Source: Candidatus Heimdallarchaeota archaeon (GTDB lineage: Archaea; Asgardarchaeota; Heimdallarchaeia; JABLTI01). Taken from it: a stretch of DNA of 64,000 nt. The stretch lies in contig JABCTZ010000025.1 of the NCBI GenBank assembly GCA_018238155.1, forward strand, positions 1-64,000. Reading direction: 5' to 3'. The position numbers and the translations under genes are program-made. The notes beneath the pieces are model-generated. The model was not told the origin of the DNA, ran no database searches, and worked only from the letters and a program-made list of their open reading frames with translations. Below, piece after piece: positions 56,385-64,000 of the stretch. Within the stretch, counting starts at the first letter, position 1. The number at the start of each line of letters is the position of its first letter.

Positions 56385-57473
56385 ATGTCTTTAGATGATG
56401 ATTATTTAATTGAGCGATTTACTCTAAAAGATTCAGATATTGGTACACTTGCGAAATTATTAACAGGTGCATTTCAAGAAGATGAAGTGGCAAAAAAAGA
56501 GGGGGCTGTTGCAGATCTCCAAGATGAAAATTTCAAACTAATCTTTGGTGCTCCATCAGTAGATAAAGAAATTTTTATTCGAGCAATATATAAACCTACT
56601 AACGAAATAGTTGGATTCCTTGGATCAATTCATAAGAGCTTATCAATTGATGGTAAAATCTACAAAGTTTCCTTACCAGCTTGGTTATCTGTTCATCACG
56701 AACATAGAAGAAAAGGTTTAGCAACTTTTTTGGGGACCAAATTAGTGGAAGTAATTAGAGAAAAAGGATATGATGCAAGTGTCTTCTTTCACGATGCAAG
56801 TCAACATGGTAAAGTAGCATCAGCTGCAGTTGCTCGTAACGCAGGAATTCCAATGATAGAATTAGCAATGATGAATAAATTCATTGTAAGAGGTTATGAT
56901 GTCGATGAAGCTGCAAAAGCACTTAAAACAAACTGGATACAAAAACTCTTTTTTAAATCAAAAGAACGAATTGGTAAAGTAAAGAGCAATAAAGTTCGAC
57001 TTTACAAACCAGAAGACATTGATAAAATCTTTGAGCTCTCAACAGAACTTTCTAAGAAAAATCAAATAAGTATAATACAAGTACATGAAGATTTGAAATG
57101 GAAATTAGCTGATCCTCAAGTATTGTGTGTAGTTTATGAAGATGAAAATGGAGAAGCTAAAGGATTTATTAATGCCTGGGAGTTTCTCTTGTCAGGTTTT
57201 GGCAATAATGTCAAGTTTGGATGGTTAGATACTATCCACACATACAATCTAACAAATCAAGAAGTTAAAGATCTAGCCAATTTTCTTGGACTTGAAGCAA
57301 CTAAACGTGGTTGGAAAGGATTACAAACACCGTATATACCCTATTTTAATTCTAAACCATTTAGACAAGTCAACTTCATCTTCTTCCCAAAGAAAGTTGG
57401 TTTATATCTAGCAAATATCAATAATATTCCAATTCCAGAGAAAATTGAATCAGTGTATTTTGAATGGAGATGA
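56385..57473 (+). CDS. Double-GNAT acyltransferase resembling N-myristoyltransferase
   Basis: The 362-residue protein contains two GNAT-like halves. The first (about 10-170) has SVHHEHRRKGLATFLGTKLVE, with RRKGLA as the acyl-CoA pyrophosphate loop. The second (about 200-355) begins VRLYKPEDIDKIFELS and ends in a strand with degenerate loop. Eukaryotic N-myristoyltransferase has this two-GNAT arrangement, with a similar VHKKLRSKRLA-type motif, and adds myristate to N-terminal glycine. Other double-GNAT enzymes (for example Eis or mycothiol synthase types) are alternatives. The start ATG follows GAGGTAGTCAATT. A hairpin terminator follows. Confidence 0.65.
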   Translation: MSLDDDYLIERFTLKDSDIGTLAKLLTGAFQEDEVAKKEGAVADLQDENFKLIFGAPSVDKEIFIRAIYKPTNEIVGFLGSIHKSLSIDGKIYKVSLPAWLSVHHEHRRKGLATFLGTKLVEVIREKGYDASVFFHDASQHGKVASAAVARNAGIPMIELAMMNKFIVRGYDVDEAAKALKTNWIQKLFFKSKERIGKVKSNKVRLYKPEDIDKIFELSTELSKKNQISIIQVHEDLKWKLADPQVLCVVYEDENGEAKGFINAWEFLLSGFGNNVKFGWLDTIHTYNLTNQEVKDLANFLGLEATKRGWKGLQTPYIPYFNSKPFRQVNFIFFPKKVGLYLANINNIPIPEKIESVYFEWR

Positions 57474-57492
57474 AAAAAATGATTGTAAAAAA

Positions 57493-57515
57493 GGGAGAGT
57501 AATTCTCTCTTCTTT
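57493..57515 (+). terminator. Intrinsic-type terminator
   Basis: GAGAG (57495-57499) pairs with CTCTC (57505-57509), followed by TTCTTT, 20 bases after the double-GNAT stop. Confidence 0.6.
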
Positions 57516-57580
57516 ATCAAAGAATTCTGTTGAATAATTTGTTAATTATAGCAAGCTGTTCAATAATTACTTAATCAAAA

Positions 57581-58729
57581 TCAAGAATATTTCTTTGTTT
57601 TTAGAGTGACAGTGAAGATTGTTCCGGTCGTTTTTGATGATTCAAAAGTCACTTTTCCATTTAGATATTCTTCAACAAGAATTTTAACACTGTATGTGCC
57701 TAATCCGCGACCAACACCCTTAGTTGAAAAAGACCGTTGGAATATTTGACTTTTAATTTCCTCATTCATAACAAAATTATTCTTCACCCAGTATGCTATG
57801 CCATCTTTTGTTTCTTTACAACCTATATGAACTATTTCATTTTCTTTACTTGCTTCTAAAGCATTTGTTAGTAAATTGAACAATACTCGTCGCATTAACC
57901 TTGGATCAGTTGTTATTTCTTTCTTTACACATGTTTCATCATGAATAATTTGTTTATTTTGTGAAATATCTAATGGAAGAATAGAATTTATTGTTGAATT
58001 TATTAGCTCAATCGTTTGAGTCTTAACAAATTTGATTTCTAATTCATTGCGTTCCATTCTTAATAGATCTCTTTGAACAGCTACTTCCTCAATAATAATT
58101 GCTATTTGATTTTTTAGTTTTTGAAAAAGTCTTTTTTGTTCGTTATTTAATCCTTCTTGTGGAAAAAGATCAGCTCTAGACTCAAGAGACCAAGTTGAAT
58201 TTATTAAATCATGAATAAAAATTCTTTCCAACTGCTCTTGTTTTTTCAGAGTTCCAATATCAGTCATAACAACCAGAGTAAATTTCTGACCCTCATAATC
58301 GAAAGGACTTGCTTTTACGTTTAAATTTAAGGCGGTAATTTTGCCATTTACAGAAGAAGTAATTCTAGATTCACTTTCTACTGTAGTATTGGTATTTTGA
58401 CTTGTATATACAGCATATAATGCATCACAATATTTACAATTTCGTCCAGTACCACAACCATTTTTTGTATCATTAGCATGGATACAATGAATCAATTCCC
58501 CTGGTCTTTGCCCTATTGCTTCTTGAAAATCATTTAAACCTACTTTATCAACAAAAATATCGTTTGCATAAATTACTTGTCGATGTTCATTAACAACAGC
58601 AACCATATTTGATAGTGAATTTAGAATTTTGGCAGCGTACGCTAAATTAATAATTTTATTAGATTGTCGTGTAACATCTTCTTTACTTAACCTTTCTGGG
58701 GATGCAAAGAATGTTTCTTTGGGGGACAT
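57581..58729 (-). CDS. Cysteine-rich PAS histidine kinase
   Basis: The 382-residue protein has a PAS domain (about 35-170) with a cysteine cluster: C at 83, then CGTGRNCKYC (about 93-103), next to GQRPGE. Similar Cys-rich PAS domains occur in sensors of anaerobes and may hold metal, an Fe-S cluster or a redox-active pair. After a short helix with IHDLINS (the likely phospho-acceptor His) comes a HATPase domain: NLLTNALEA (N box), a weak G1 region, and GVGRGLGTYSVKIL (G2). It seems soluble. The start ATG follows GGAGTAATTTA. A stand-alone PAS paralogue is encoded at 60455-60937. Confidence 0.82.
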   Translation of the reverse strand: MSPKETFFASPERLSKEDVTRQSNKIINLAYAAKILNSLSNMVAVVNEHRQVIYANDIFVDKVGLNDFQEAIGQRPGELIHCIHANDTKNGCGTGRNCKYCDALYAVYTSQNTNTTVESESRITSSVNGKITALNLNVKASPFDYEGQKFTLVVMTDIGTLKKQEQLERIFIHDLINSTWSLESRADLFPQEGLNNEQKRLFQKLKNQIAIIIEEVAVQRDLLRMERNELEIKFVKTQTIELINSTINSILPLDISQNKQIIHDETCVKKEITTDPRLMRRVLFNLLTNALEASKENEIVHIGCKETKDGIAYWVKNNFVMNEEIKSQIFQRSFSTKGVGRGLGTYSVKILVEEYLNGKVTFESSKTTGTIFTVTLKTKKYS

Positions 58730-58853
58730 TAAATTACTCCTTGTTCAGTGCAAACCCACAATGATTTCCTTTACGAATCTCAATCATTTAATAATATATG
58801 AATGTATAAACTTACTTGTTTTTACAAAAGAAAGTATAATCAATAGATTAATT

Positions 58854-59504
58854 TTATAAAGTAGAATATTTTTCATTAAAAATTTTGAGGAAAGGTATTT
58901 GATTTTCTTTAAGAATTGTTTTAACTTCACCAATTTTCAATGCTCCAATGTAGATTTTAGCCATTTTTTCAATTATTATAGCAATTTTGATACAATAGTC
59001 ATAGGACGAACCTACAACAACAACTCCATGATTAGCAATAATAACGCTATTTTGTTTTTTCATTGTGCGGAGTATTTCATTAGATAAATCCTCACTACCA
59101 GCTAGACAATAATTTGTACAACCAACACTACCGCCCAAAAAAATAACCATTTCTTCTATAATAACAGGTAAATCATAGTGAAGAATTCCAAGTGTTGAAG
59201 CAAATTGAGAATGTGTGTGAATTATACACTTAACTATTGGTCTCTGTAGGTAAATTGATCTATGCATGCGAAATTCACTGGAAGGTCTAGATTGGTTTTT
59301 AAAAACAGTATCATCTAATCCCATATGTACCATATTATTGGTTTTAAGATCAGTATAATCATTACCTGCAGGAGTAATAATCATTTCATTCTTTTCAGGC
59401 ACTCTTATAGAAATATTTCCTTCTCCTAATATTACTAAATTTTGTTTGTATATTTCTTTACAAATTTTTACTAATTCTTGTTTCAATTTATGAATTTCAG
59501 TCAT
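58854..59504 (-). CDS. Class II aldolase/adducin-family protein (FucA-like)
   Basis: From ATG 59504 the product is 216 residues, the normal length of fuculose-phosphate-aldolase-like enzymes. GEGNISIRV (about 27-35) is the phosphate loop, IHTHSQFAS (about 94-102) supplies two zinc-binding His, and ANHGVVVVG (about 154-162) the third. Such enzymes cleave ketose 1-phosphates into dihydroxyacetone phosphate and an aldehyde; close relatives act in methionine salvage or methylthioribulose dehydration. The upstream extension of the frame overlaps another gene and is rejected. The gene is 28 bases after the unknown gene at 59533 on the same strand, so they are probably co-transcribed. Confidence 0.85.
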   Translation of the reverse strand: MTEIHKLKQELVKICKEIYKQNLVILGEGNISIRVPEKNEMIITPAGNDYTDLKTNNMVHMGLDDTVFKNQSRPSSEFRMHRSIYLQRPIVKCIIHTHSQFASTLGILHYDLPVIIEEMVIFLGGSVGCTNYCLAGSEDLSNEILRTMKKQNSVIIANHGVVVVGSSYDYCIKIAIIIEKMAKIYIGALKIGEVKTILKENQIPFLKIFNEKYSTL

Positions 59505-59532
59505 ACAAATACAACCAAATAAGTACTTTAGG

Positions 59533-60354
59533 TTAGTCTTCAGCAGGATAACTATTTGTAACAGCAGCAAGAGCATTGCAAAGAGTATTATACAAATTTG
59601 CTGATAAGCGACGATACAGATCATAATCATTAACTTGAGAAACATCTGTGAATGATCCCATACCACCGAAAACCCATGCATGATCAATGGTAGCCATAAC
59701 TTGTTTTGCTTCCAAACCAAAACAATCAGCTGGAAAGTAATTTTCATCAACTAATTTTGAAACATCTTCTATAGATAGAATTTCAAGTGCTTTTTGGAAA
59801 ACACTGGTCCAATTTTTCAATTTATTTTCTTTTGTAAAACTAATCAAATCAGTTAAAATTTCGTTGAGATAGAGTTTTGTAGTTTTTAATGAAGGAAATT
59901 TCAATAAATCAAAACTTGTATCTTTAAGTATTAAATGATAATAGTTTATTGCGTCTCCGTATTCTGCTTGAGTATAATTTGTCCAAAGATCATATGAGTT
60001 TTGTTTCTTAGCAATAACATTCCACTTACCTACTTTCTTCCCTTTTGTAGCTTCAAGATGATCCTTACTAAACATATTTTCGGGCATTTGATAGGTTAGA
60101 AATAAACGACTGACATTGTTCTTTTTCAAAAACTTAAACCAGTCATTTGGATTTTGAGCTAAAAGCACTCTCTGAGCTACTGGCTCAAGTTGAGCAACTT
60201 TGCTAACAAATTTAATATTTTTGTAACCATATCCTGCGGGATGGCTCTTATCAAAAGATACTTTCTTATCGTTCAAATAAGCATTAGCATATGCTGTTAA
60301 TGCAACAATTTGTAAATCTCCAGTGTACATATCAAAAGTATTGACAGTTGACAT
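59533..60354 (-). CDS. Conserved-looking protein of unknown function
   Basis: The 273-residue soluble protein is mainly helical with a globular composition. Notable parts are the aromatic-rich N terminus, LLAQNPNDWFKFLKKNNVSRLFL (about 63-86; alpha/beta), and the C-terminal segment AWVFGGMGSFTDVSQVNDYDLYRRLSANLY (about 226-255), whose glycine turn and acidic patch look conserved. No catalytic motif or membrane segment was recognised. It precedes the aldolase-like gene closely, and may belong to the same pathway. Function unknown. Confidence 0.6.
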   Translation of the reverse strand: MSTVNTFDMYTGDLQIVALTAYANAYLNDKKVSFDKSHPAGYGYKNIKFVSKVAQLEPVAQRVLLAQNPNDWFKFLKKNNVSRLFLTYQMPENMFSKDHLEATKGKKVGKWNVIAKKQNSYDLWTNYTQAEYGDAINYYHLILKDTSFDLLKFPSLKTTKLYLNEILTDLISFTKENKLKNWTSVFQKALEILSIEDVSKLVDENYFPADCFGLEAKQVMATIDHAWVFGGMGSFTDVSQVNDYDLYRRLSANLYNTLCNALAAVTNSYPAED

Positions 60355-60454
60355 TTTATACTTTGCCTATATCATAGTCAAAAATTAGTCTTAATTAATG
60401 AAAATAAATAAAAAATAGGAACAAAAATTGATTAATGGACTGTTTTGTTTCAAT

Positions 60455-60937
60455 TTAATTTTCAGTGATGATAACAATATAGAATATTTCATTGTCAACT
60501 GTTATTGGACTGGCAATTATCTGTAAATCTAAAGCAACAAGTTTACCATCCATATTTATAGTTATCTTTGCATTACTCTCTTGTTTGCGTCCCGTTTTTT
60601 GTGTTTTCAATAATACTAGAACAGCACCACAATGTTTACATTCTTTCCCTGTTCCACAACCATTTGCATTATCTAAAGAGTTAACGCAAGTTAGAAGTTC
60701 TCCAGGTCTTTGCCCCAAACTGTCTTCGAATTTATTCACACAAATTGCTGTGATAAACGCTTCATTAGCAAAAATGACTTGTCTTTGTTTGTTTAATATA
60801 GCAATCATATTTGGTAAAAGTTGTAAAATTGGTAATAAGTTTCGTAAGCCTAAAATCTTTATCGTTTGTAGATATACTTCTCCATCTGATAACCTATCAG
60901 CAGGAGCAAAATCTGTTTTGGTATTTTTTGAGACCAT
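60455..60937 (-). CDS. Stand-alone cysteine-rich PAS protein
   Basis: The 160-residue protein is one PAS domain, a close relative of that in the kinase at 57581-58729: GQRPGELLTCVN, then CGTGKECKHCGA, keep the same cysteine spacing. There is no kinase or output domain; the frame ends right after the last PAS strand, so either the kinase half was lost or the protein acts as a free sensor or redox partner. No kinase remnant was seen in the 100 bases downstream. The ATG is preceded by GGAATTAG. Confidence 0.75.
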   Translation of the reverse strand: MVSKNTKTDFAPADRLSDGEVYLQTIKILGLRNLLPILQLLPNMIAILNKQRQVIFANEAFITAICVNKFEDSLGQRPGELLTCVNSLDNANGCGTGKECKHCGAVLVLLKTQKTGRKQESNAKITINMDGKLVALDLQIIASPITVDNEIFYIVIITEN

Positions 60938-61119
60938 TTTTACTAATTCCTAATTGCTTTAAGTGATTGAATATATTACAATTTTACTATATTAAAATTC
61001 ATTGATTAATAATTTATAGTACTCGACAAATTATCTATAAAAAGGAAAAAAAAATGGAAAAAAAGGCCTTTTCTCAAAAACATTGTCTAGAACTTTAGCG
61101 TAAAATAATTTCACCAAAA

Positions 61120-61161
61120 ATTTTTATAAAAAAAAATGAGATTGAGAGAGGAATTCCTCTC
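61120..61161 (-). terminator. Terminator of the antiporter operon
   Basis: The palindrome GAGAGGAATTCCTCTC (61146-61161) lies 47 bases after the antiporter stop and, read on the minus strand, is followed by a run of Ts (A-run at about 61127-61136). Confidence 0.6.
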
Positions 61162-61207
61162 ACTAGATTTTATAGTTTAACATAATTAGCTATTCTGAAA
61201 TAGCTGA

Positions 61208-62575
61208 CTAGCCAACCTTTGGTGATTCTTTACCATTTTTTTCAATATTTGATGATTCTTTTGTACCATTTTCTACTTCTGATAATTCATCCAAATCATA
61301 TTCCACTACAGGTAAAACAAGTGCTTTCGGTGACCGGAATGCAAAACGAAGAGCAAATGGTGTCATCACAATTGTTACAAATACTAATAATACTGCCATC
61401 GAAAAGATGCTTTGATCAAAAATTCCTTGAAGTAATCCGATCTCCGCAATTATAAGAACTATTTCTGCACGTGGTAACATACCTACAGCAATTTTTGCTG
61501 AATCTCTTGGTTTCATTTTGACAATTGATGCCCCTGTAAACGTACCTAAACCTTTTGCTATGATTGTAATAGGAATAGCAAGGAGGAGAATTGGCGAAAA
61601 TGCAGAGAAATCAAACAAGAATGTGGCACCTACACCGAAGAAAAACAATGGTAAGAATACCCCTTCACCCATTTTGATGAATGTTTCCTTTATTTCACCT
61701 ACTAGTACTCTATTTTTCTGTAAGGAAAGTCCAAATAAAAAGGCGATAATTACTCCAGAAATGCCTAAAAATTCTGCAAGAAAAACTAACAGAACCAGTA
61801 ACCCAAAAATTATTCCTAATGATAAAAACTTAGTTGAGGAATTTGAGAAAATCCTAAATCTGTTCTCCAAGAATTTCAAAAGTTTAGGTATCAAAACAAC
61901 TACAATAACAATCAATAAAAACATAATAACGAGGTCAATTAATAATGTGAAATACCATGCCAAAGTTACAGTAGTTTCTGGTCCAAGGAATAAATTAAGA
62001 TACCAAACTTCACTTCCTGCTTTAGGGAATAGAACACTAGCAAAGATTAAGACAAGAAATAAAACAATAAAATCATCGAAAATCGCAGAAGATAGCAAAA
62101 TTTCTCCTTCAGTTGTATTCAATTTACCAACGTCACTTAACGTTCTAACGGTGACACCAATACTTGTTGCGGTTAGCATTGTACCGAAGAATATTGCTAC
62201 TGGGAGGCTCTGATCAAATATTAGGAATGCTGCAAGAAAGCCACCTATTAATGATATAAATACACCAACAAGAGAGATTACCAGGCTCTTTTTCCCAGTT
62301 TTTCTAAGACTCTTAGTATTGATCTCTAAACCGATAATAAACAGTAAAATAATGATTCCAAGTTGAGAAAATTGTTTCAAAACTTCATTATCTACAAATA
62401 AAGTTGGATTTATACCAACCATTCCTAGCAATGGTCCACCGAATATCATTCCTGCTAGTAATTCTCCAAGGATAGATGAAAGCTTAATTCTTTCAAAAAT
62501 TTCACCAAGGATTCTTGCAGAGAGCAATGCAACACCTAAATACATAAGAATATTTATTGTATCAGTTGCTACCAT
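61208..62575 (-). CDS. Cation/proton antiporter (CPA2, KefB/NapA-like)
   Basis: The 455-residue protein has about 12-13 membrane helices with the CPA2 pattern: GELLAGMIFGGPLLG near residue 38-52, LFIIGLEINTKSLRK (about 79-93), TATSIGVTVRTLSD (about 135-148), AIFDDFIVLFLV with the ion-binding Asp pair (about 164-175), and a conserved MLPRAEIVLIIAEIG near the end. It exchanges Na+ or K+ for protons at the cell membrane. The 30-residue hydrophilic tail is acidic and lacks a nucleotide-binding TrkA-N domain. Its ATG overlaps the stop of the Ala/Glu/Lys-rich frame as TAATG, with GAGAGGGAACTTA before it, so the two are translationally coupled. Confidence 0.9.
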   Translation of the reverse strand: MVATDTINILMYLGVALLSARILGEIFERIKLSSILGELLAGMIFGGPLLGMVGINPTLFVDNEVLKQFSQLGIIILLFIIGLEINTKSLRKTGKKSLVISLVGVFISLIGGFLAAFLIFDQSLPVAIFFGTMLTATSIGVTVRTLSDVGKLNTTEGEILLSSAIFDDFIVLFLVLIFASVLFPKAGSEVWYLNLFLGPETTVTLAWYFTLLIDLVIMFLLIVIVVVLIPKLLKFLENRFRIFSNSSTKFLSLGIIFGLLVLLVFLAEFLGISGVIIAFLFGLSLQKNRVLVGEIKETFIKMGEGVFLPLFFFGVGATFLFDFSAFSPILLLAIPITIIAKGLGTFTGASIVKMKPRDSAKIAVGMLPRAEIVLIIAEIGLLQGIFDQSIFSMAVLLVFVTIVMTPFALRFAFRSPKALVLPVVEYDLDELSEVENGTKESSNIEKNGKESPKVG

Positions 62576-64000
62576 TAAGTTCCCTCTCTTTTGTTATTTT
62601 CCTCTTTTATTTCAGCAGCAGCTTCTTCAGCAGCTTCTTCAGCAGCTTCTTCAGCAGCTTCTTCAGCAGCTTCTTCAGCTGCTCTTTCTTTAGCATCAGC
62701 AGCTTCTTCAGCAGCTTCTTCAGCTGCTCTTTCTTTAGCATCAGCAGCTTCTTCTGCAGCTTCTTCAGCTGCTCTTTCTTTTTCAGCAGCTTTTGCAGCT
62801 GCTCTTTCTTTAGCAGCAGCTTCTTTTGTGATGGCATCTTTTGCAGCAGCTTCAGCAGCTTTTTCAGCTGCTCTTTCTTTTACAGCAGCTTCTTTTGCAG
62901 CAGCTTCAGCAGCTTTTTCAGCTATAATAGCTTCTGCTTCTTTTGCATCTGCATTTTCTTTTGCAGTTTTTTCCTTTGTATGTTTTGCAGTAGCTTTTGC
63001 AGCTGCTCTTTCTTTGGTAGCAGCTTCTTTTGCAGCTTTTGCAGCTGCTCTTTCTTTAGTAGCAGCTTCTTTTGCAGCTTTTACAGCAGCAGCTTTTTCT
63101 TTTGCAGCAGCTTCAGCAGCTTTTACAACAGCTTTTTCTTTAGTAGTAGCTTCTCTTGCAGCTTCTTCAGTAGCTTTTACAGCTGCTTTTTCTTTTGCAG
63201 CAGCTTCTTTGGCAGCTTCTTCGGCAGCATTTACAGCTGCTTTTTCTTTTACAGCTGCTTCTTCGGCAGCTGCTTTTTCTTTTATAACAGCAGCTTCTGC
63301 GATAGCTTCTTTTTCAGCAGCTTCTTTTGCAGCAGCTGCTTCTATTGCTGCTTTATCTTTTGCAGCAGCTGCTTCTATTGCTGCTTTTGCAGCAGCTTTT
63401 TCTTTTGCAATAGCTGCTTCTACAATAGCTTCTTTGGCAGCTGCTACAGCAGCTTTTTCAGCTTCTTTTGCAGCAACTTCAGCAGCTTTTTTAGCTTTAA
63501 TAGCTTCCGCAGCTTTTGTATCTGCATTTTGTTTTGCAATAGCTTCTTTTGCAGCAGCTGCTTCTATTGCTGCTTTATCTTTGGCAGCAGATGCTTCTTC
63601 AGCAGCTCTTTCTTTGGCAGCAGATGCCTCTTCAGCAGCTCTTTCTTTGGCAGCAGCTTTTTCTTTTGCAATAGCTACCTCTTCAGCTGCTTTTGCAATA
63701 GCTCTTTCTTTTGCAATAGCTGCTTCTGCAGCTGCTTTTTCTTTAGCAGTAGCTTCTTTAGCCGCAGCTTCTTCTGCAGCTTTTGTAGCAGCTCTTTCTT
63801 TAGTAGCCGCTTCTTTTGCGGCTTCTTCTGCGGCTTTTACAGCTGCTTTTTCTTTTGCAGCAGCTTCTTTTGCAGCTTCTTCCGCAGCTTTTACAGCTGC
63901 TTTTTCTTTTGCAACAACTTCCGCAGCTTCTTCTGCAGCTCTTTCTTTAGTAGCCGCTTCTTTTGCAGCTTCTTCTGCGGCTCTTTCTTTTACAGCCGCT
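62575..64000 (-). CDS. Giant Ala/Glu/Lys-rich helical protein, C-terminal part (5' end beyond window)
   Basis: One frame is open from the right edge to TAA at 62575-62577, giving at least 474 residues without a single Met or stop, so its start lies outside. Nearly every residue is Ala, Glu, Lys or Arg, with a few Val, Thr, Ile and Asp. Short units of the AAREKTAAEK and AAEEAAKV type repeat irregularly, and the last 80 residues are regular AAEEAAEE/ADAKER blocks before the end IKEENNKREGT. The composition predicts one very long helix or coiled coil, like a TolA-type spacer or single alpha-helix. It is directly upstream of, and overlaps, the antiporter start. A strand-shifted Lys/Leu frame at 62607-62837 is a shadow. 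Confidence 0.75.
   Translation of the reverse strand, partial: AAVKERAAEEAAKEAATKERAAEEAAEVVAKEKAAVKAAEEAAKEAAAKEKAAVKAAEEAAKEAATKERAATKAAEEAAAKEATAKEKAAAEAAIAKERAIAKAAEEVAIAKEKAAAKERAAEEASAAKERAAEEASAAKDKAAIEAAAAKEAIAKQNADTKAAEAIKAKKAAEVAAKEAEKAAVAAAKEAIVEAAIAKEKAAAKAAIEAAAAKDKAAIEAAAAKEAAEKEAIAEAAVIKEKAAAEEAAVKEKAAVNAAEEAAKEAAAKEKAAVKATEEAAREATTKEKAVVKAAEAAAKEKAAAVKAAKEAATKERAAAKAAKEAATKERAAAKATAKHTKEKTAKENADAKEAEAIIAEKAAEAAAKEAAVKERAAEKAAEAAAKDAITKEAAAKERAAAKAAEKERAAEEAAEEAADAKERAAEEAAEEAADAKERAAEEAAEEAAEEAAEEAAEEAAAEIKEENNKREGT

Noticed and set aside
59505..59750. N-terminal extension of the aldolase frame
   Set aside because: It overlaps the end of the gene at 59533-60354 and reads as hydrophobic noise; the family N terminus begins at ATG 59504.
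61518..62213. Plus-strand frame of 231 codons opposite the antiporter
   Set aside because: It is the shadow of the membrane-helix codons of the antiporter; its Lys/Asn/Thr-rich product has no domain.
62607..62837. Open frame of Lys/Leu/Gln repeats on the minus strand
   Set aside because: It is a shifted reading of the Ala/Glu/Lys-rich gene, short, and lacks a ribosome-binding site; the true frame is open ten times further and joins the antiporter start.

Overview
The window reads as chromosomal DNA of an Asgard archaeon (Asgardarchaeota/Promethearchaeota; a Heimdallarchaeia-like lineage is possible but is inference). The DNA is AT-rich. Many genes begin at ATG, TTG or GTG just after GGTGA or GAGGT ribosome-binding sites, and the gene set mixes archaeal enzymes with eukaryote-like parts: Rag/Gtr-type GTPases, roadblock/longin-like modules, membrane RING-like proteins, SPFH protein and a double-GNAT protein resembling N-myristoyltransferase. 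No tRNA, rRNA, CRISPR array or insertion sequence was recognised. Layout. 1-3.6 kb: two tandem secreted metzincin-like proteases (the first cut by the left edge) and a small surface protein. 4.0-7.4 kb: a decayed and an intact membrane RING-like gene, then a TPR protein with a longin/roadblock-like C terminus. 7.6-10.2 kb: a roadblock protein, SurE and a leucine-rich-repeat gene broken by one stop. 10.4-19.1 kb: a signalling block of two Rag-like GTPases, a divergent Ras-like GTPase and a 1561-residue receptor-like membrane protein whose cytoplasmic tail looks like a longin domain. 19.4-26.3 kb: amidohydrolase, coiled-coil protein, SPFH plus NAD-kinase-like pair, leucyl aminopeptidase, nitroreductase. 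26.5-38.9 kb: surface proteins, namely a calcium-repeat protein with a possible caspase-like domain, three tandem solute-binding proteins whose sequence order appears circularly permuted, and two tandem LVIVD beta-propeller proteins, several followed by hairpin plus T-tract terminators. 39-48.5 kb: tldD-pmbA, thioredoxin, methyltransferase, an asparaginase-like/glutamine-amidotransferase fusion, a TrmB-like regulator and a zinc-ribbon membrane protein. 48.7-61 kb: two response regulators, tyrosine recombinase, a large PAS/GAF histidine kinase, a second kinase, a stand-alone cysteine-rich PAS protein, a class II aldolase and other enzymes. 61.2-64 kb: a cation/proton antiporter preceded, with a one-base overlap, by an open frame of at least 474 residues made almost wholly of Ala, Glu, Lys and Arg, which continues past the right edge. 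How they may work together (inference): the GTPases, roadblock/longin proteins and receptor form the most coherent candidate system, in which an extracellular Ig-like stalk could be coupled through a cytoplasmic longin domain to GTPases that themselves carry longin/roadblock modules. The secreted proteases, anchored binding proteins and propeller proteins suggest active use of extracellular peptides, while the PAS/GAF kinases and response regulators form a second sensory layer.
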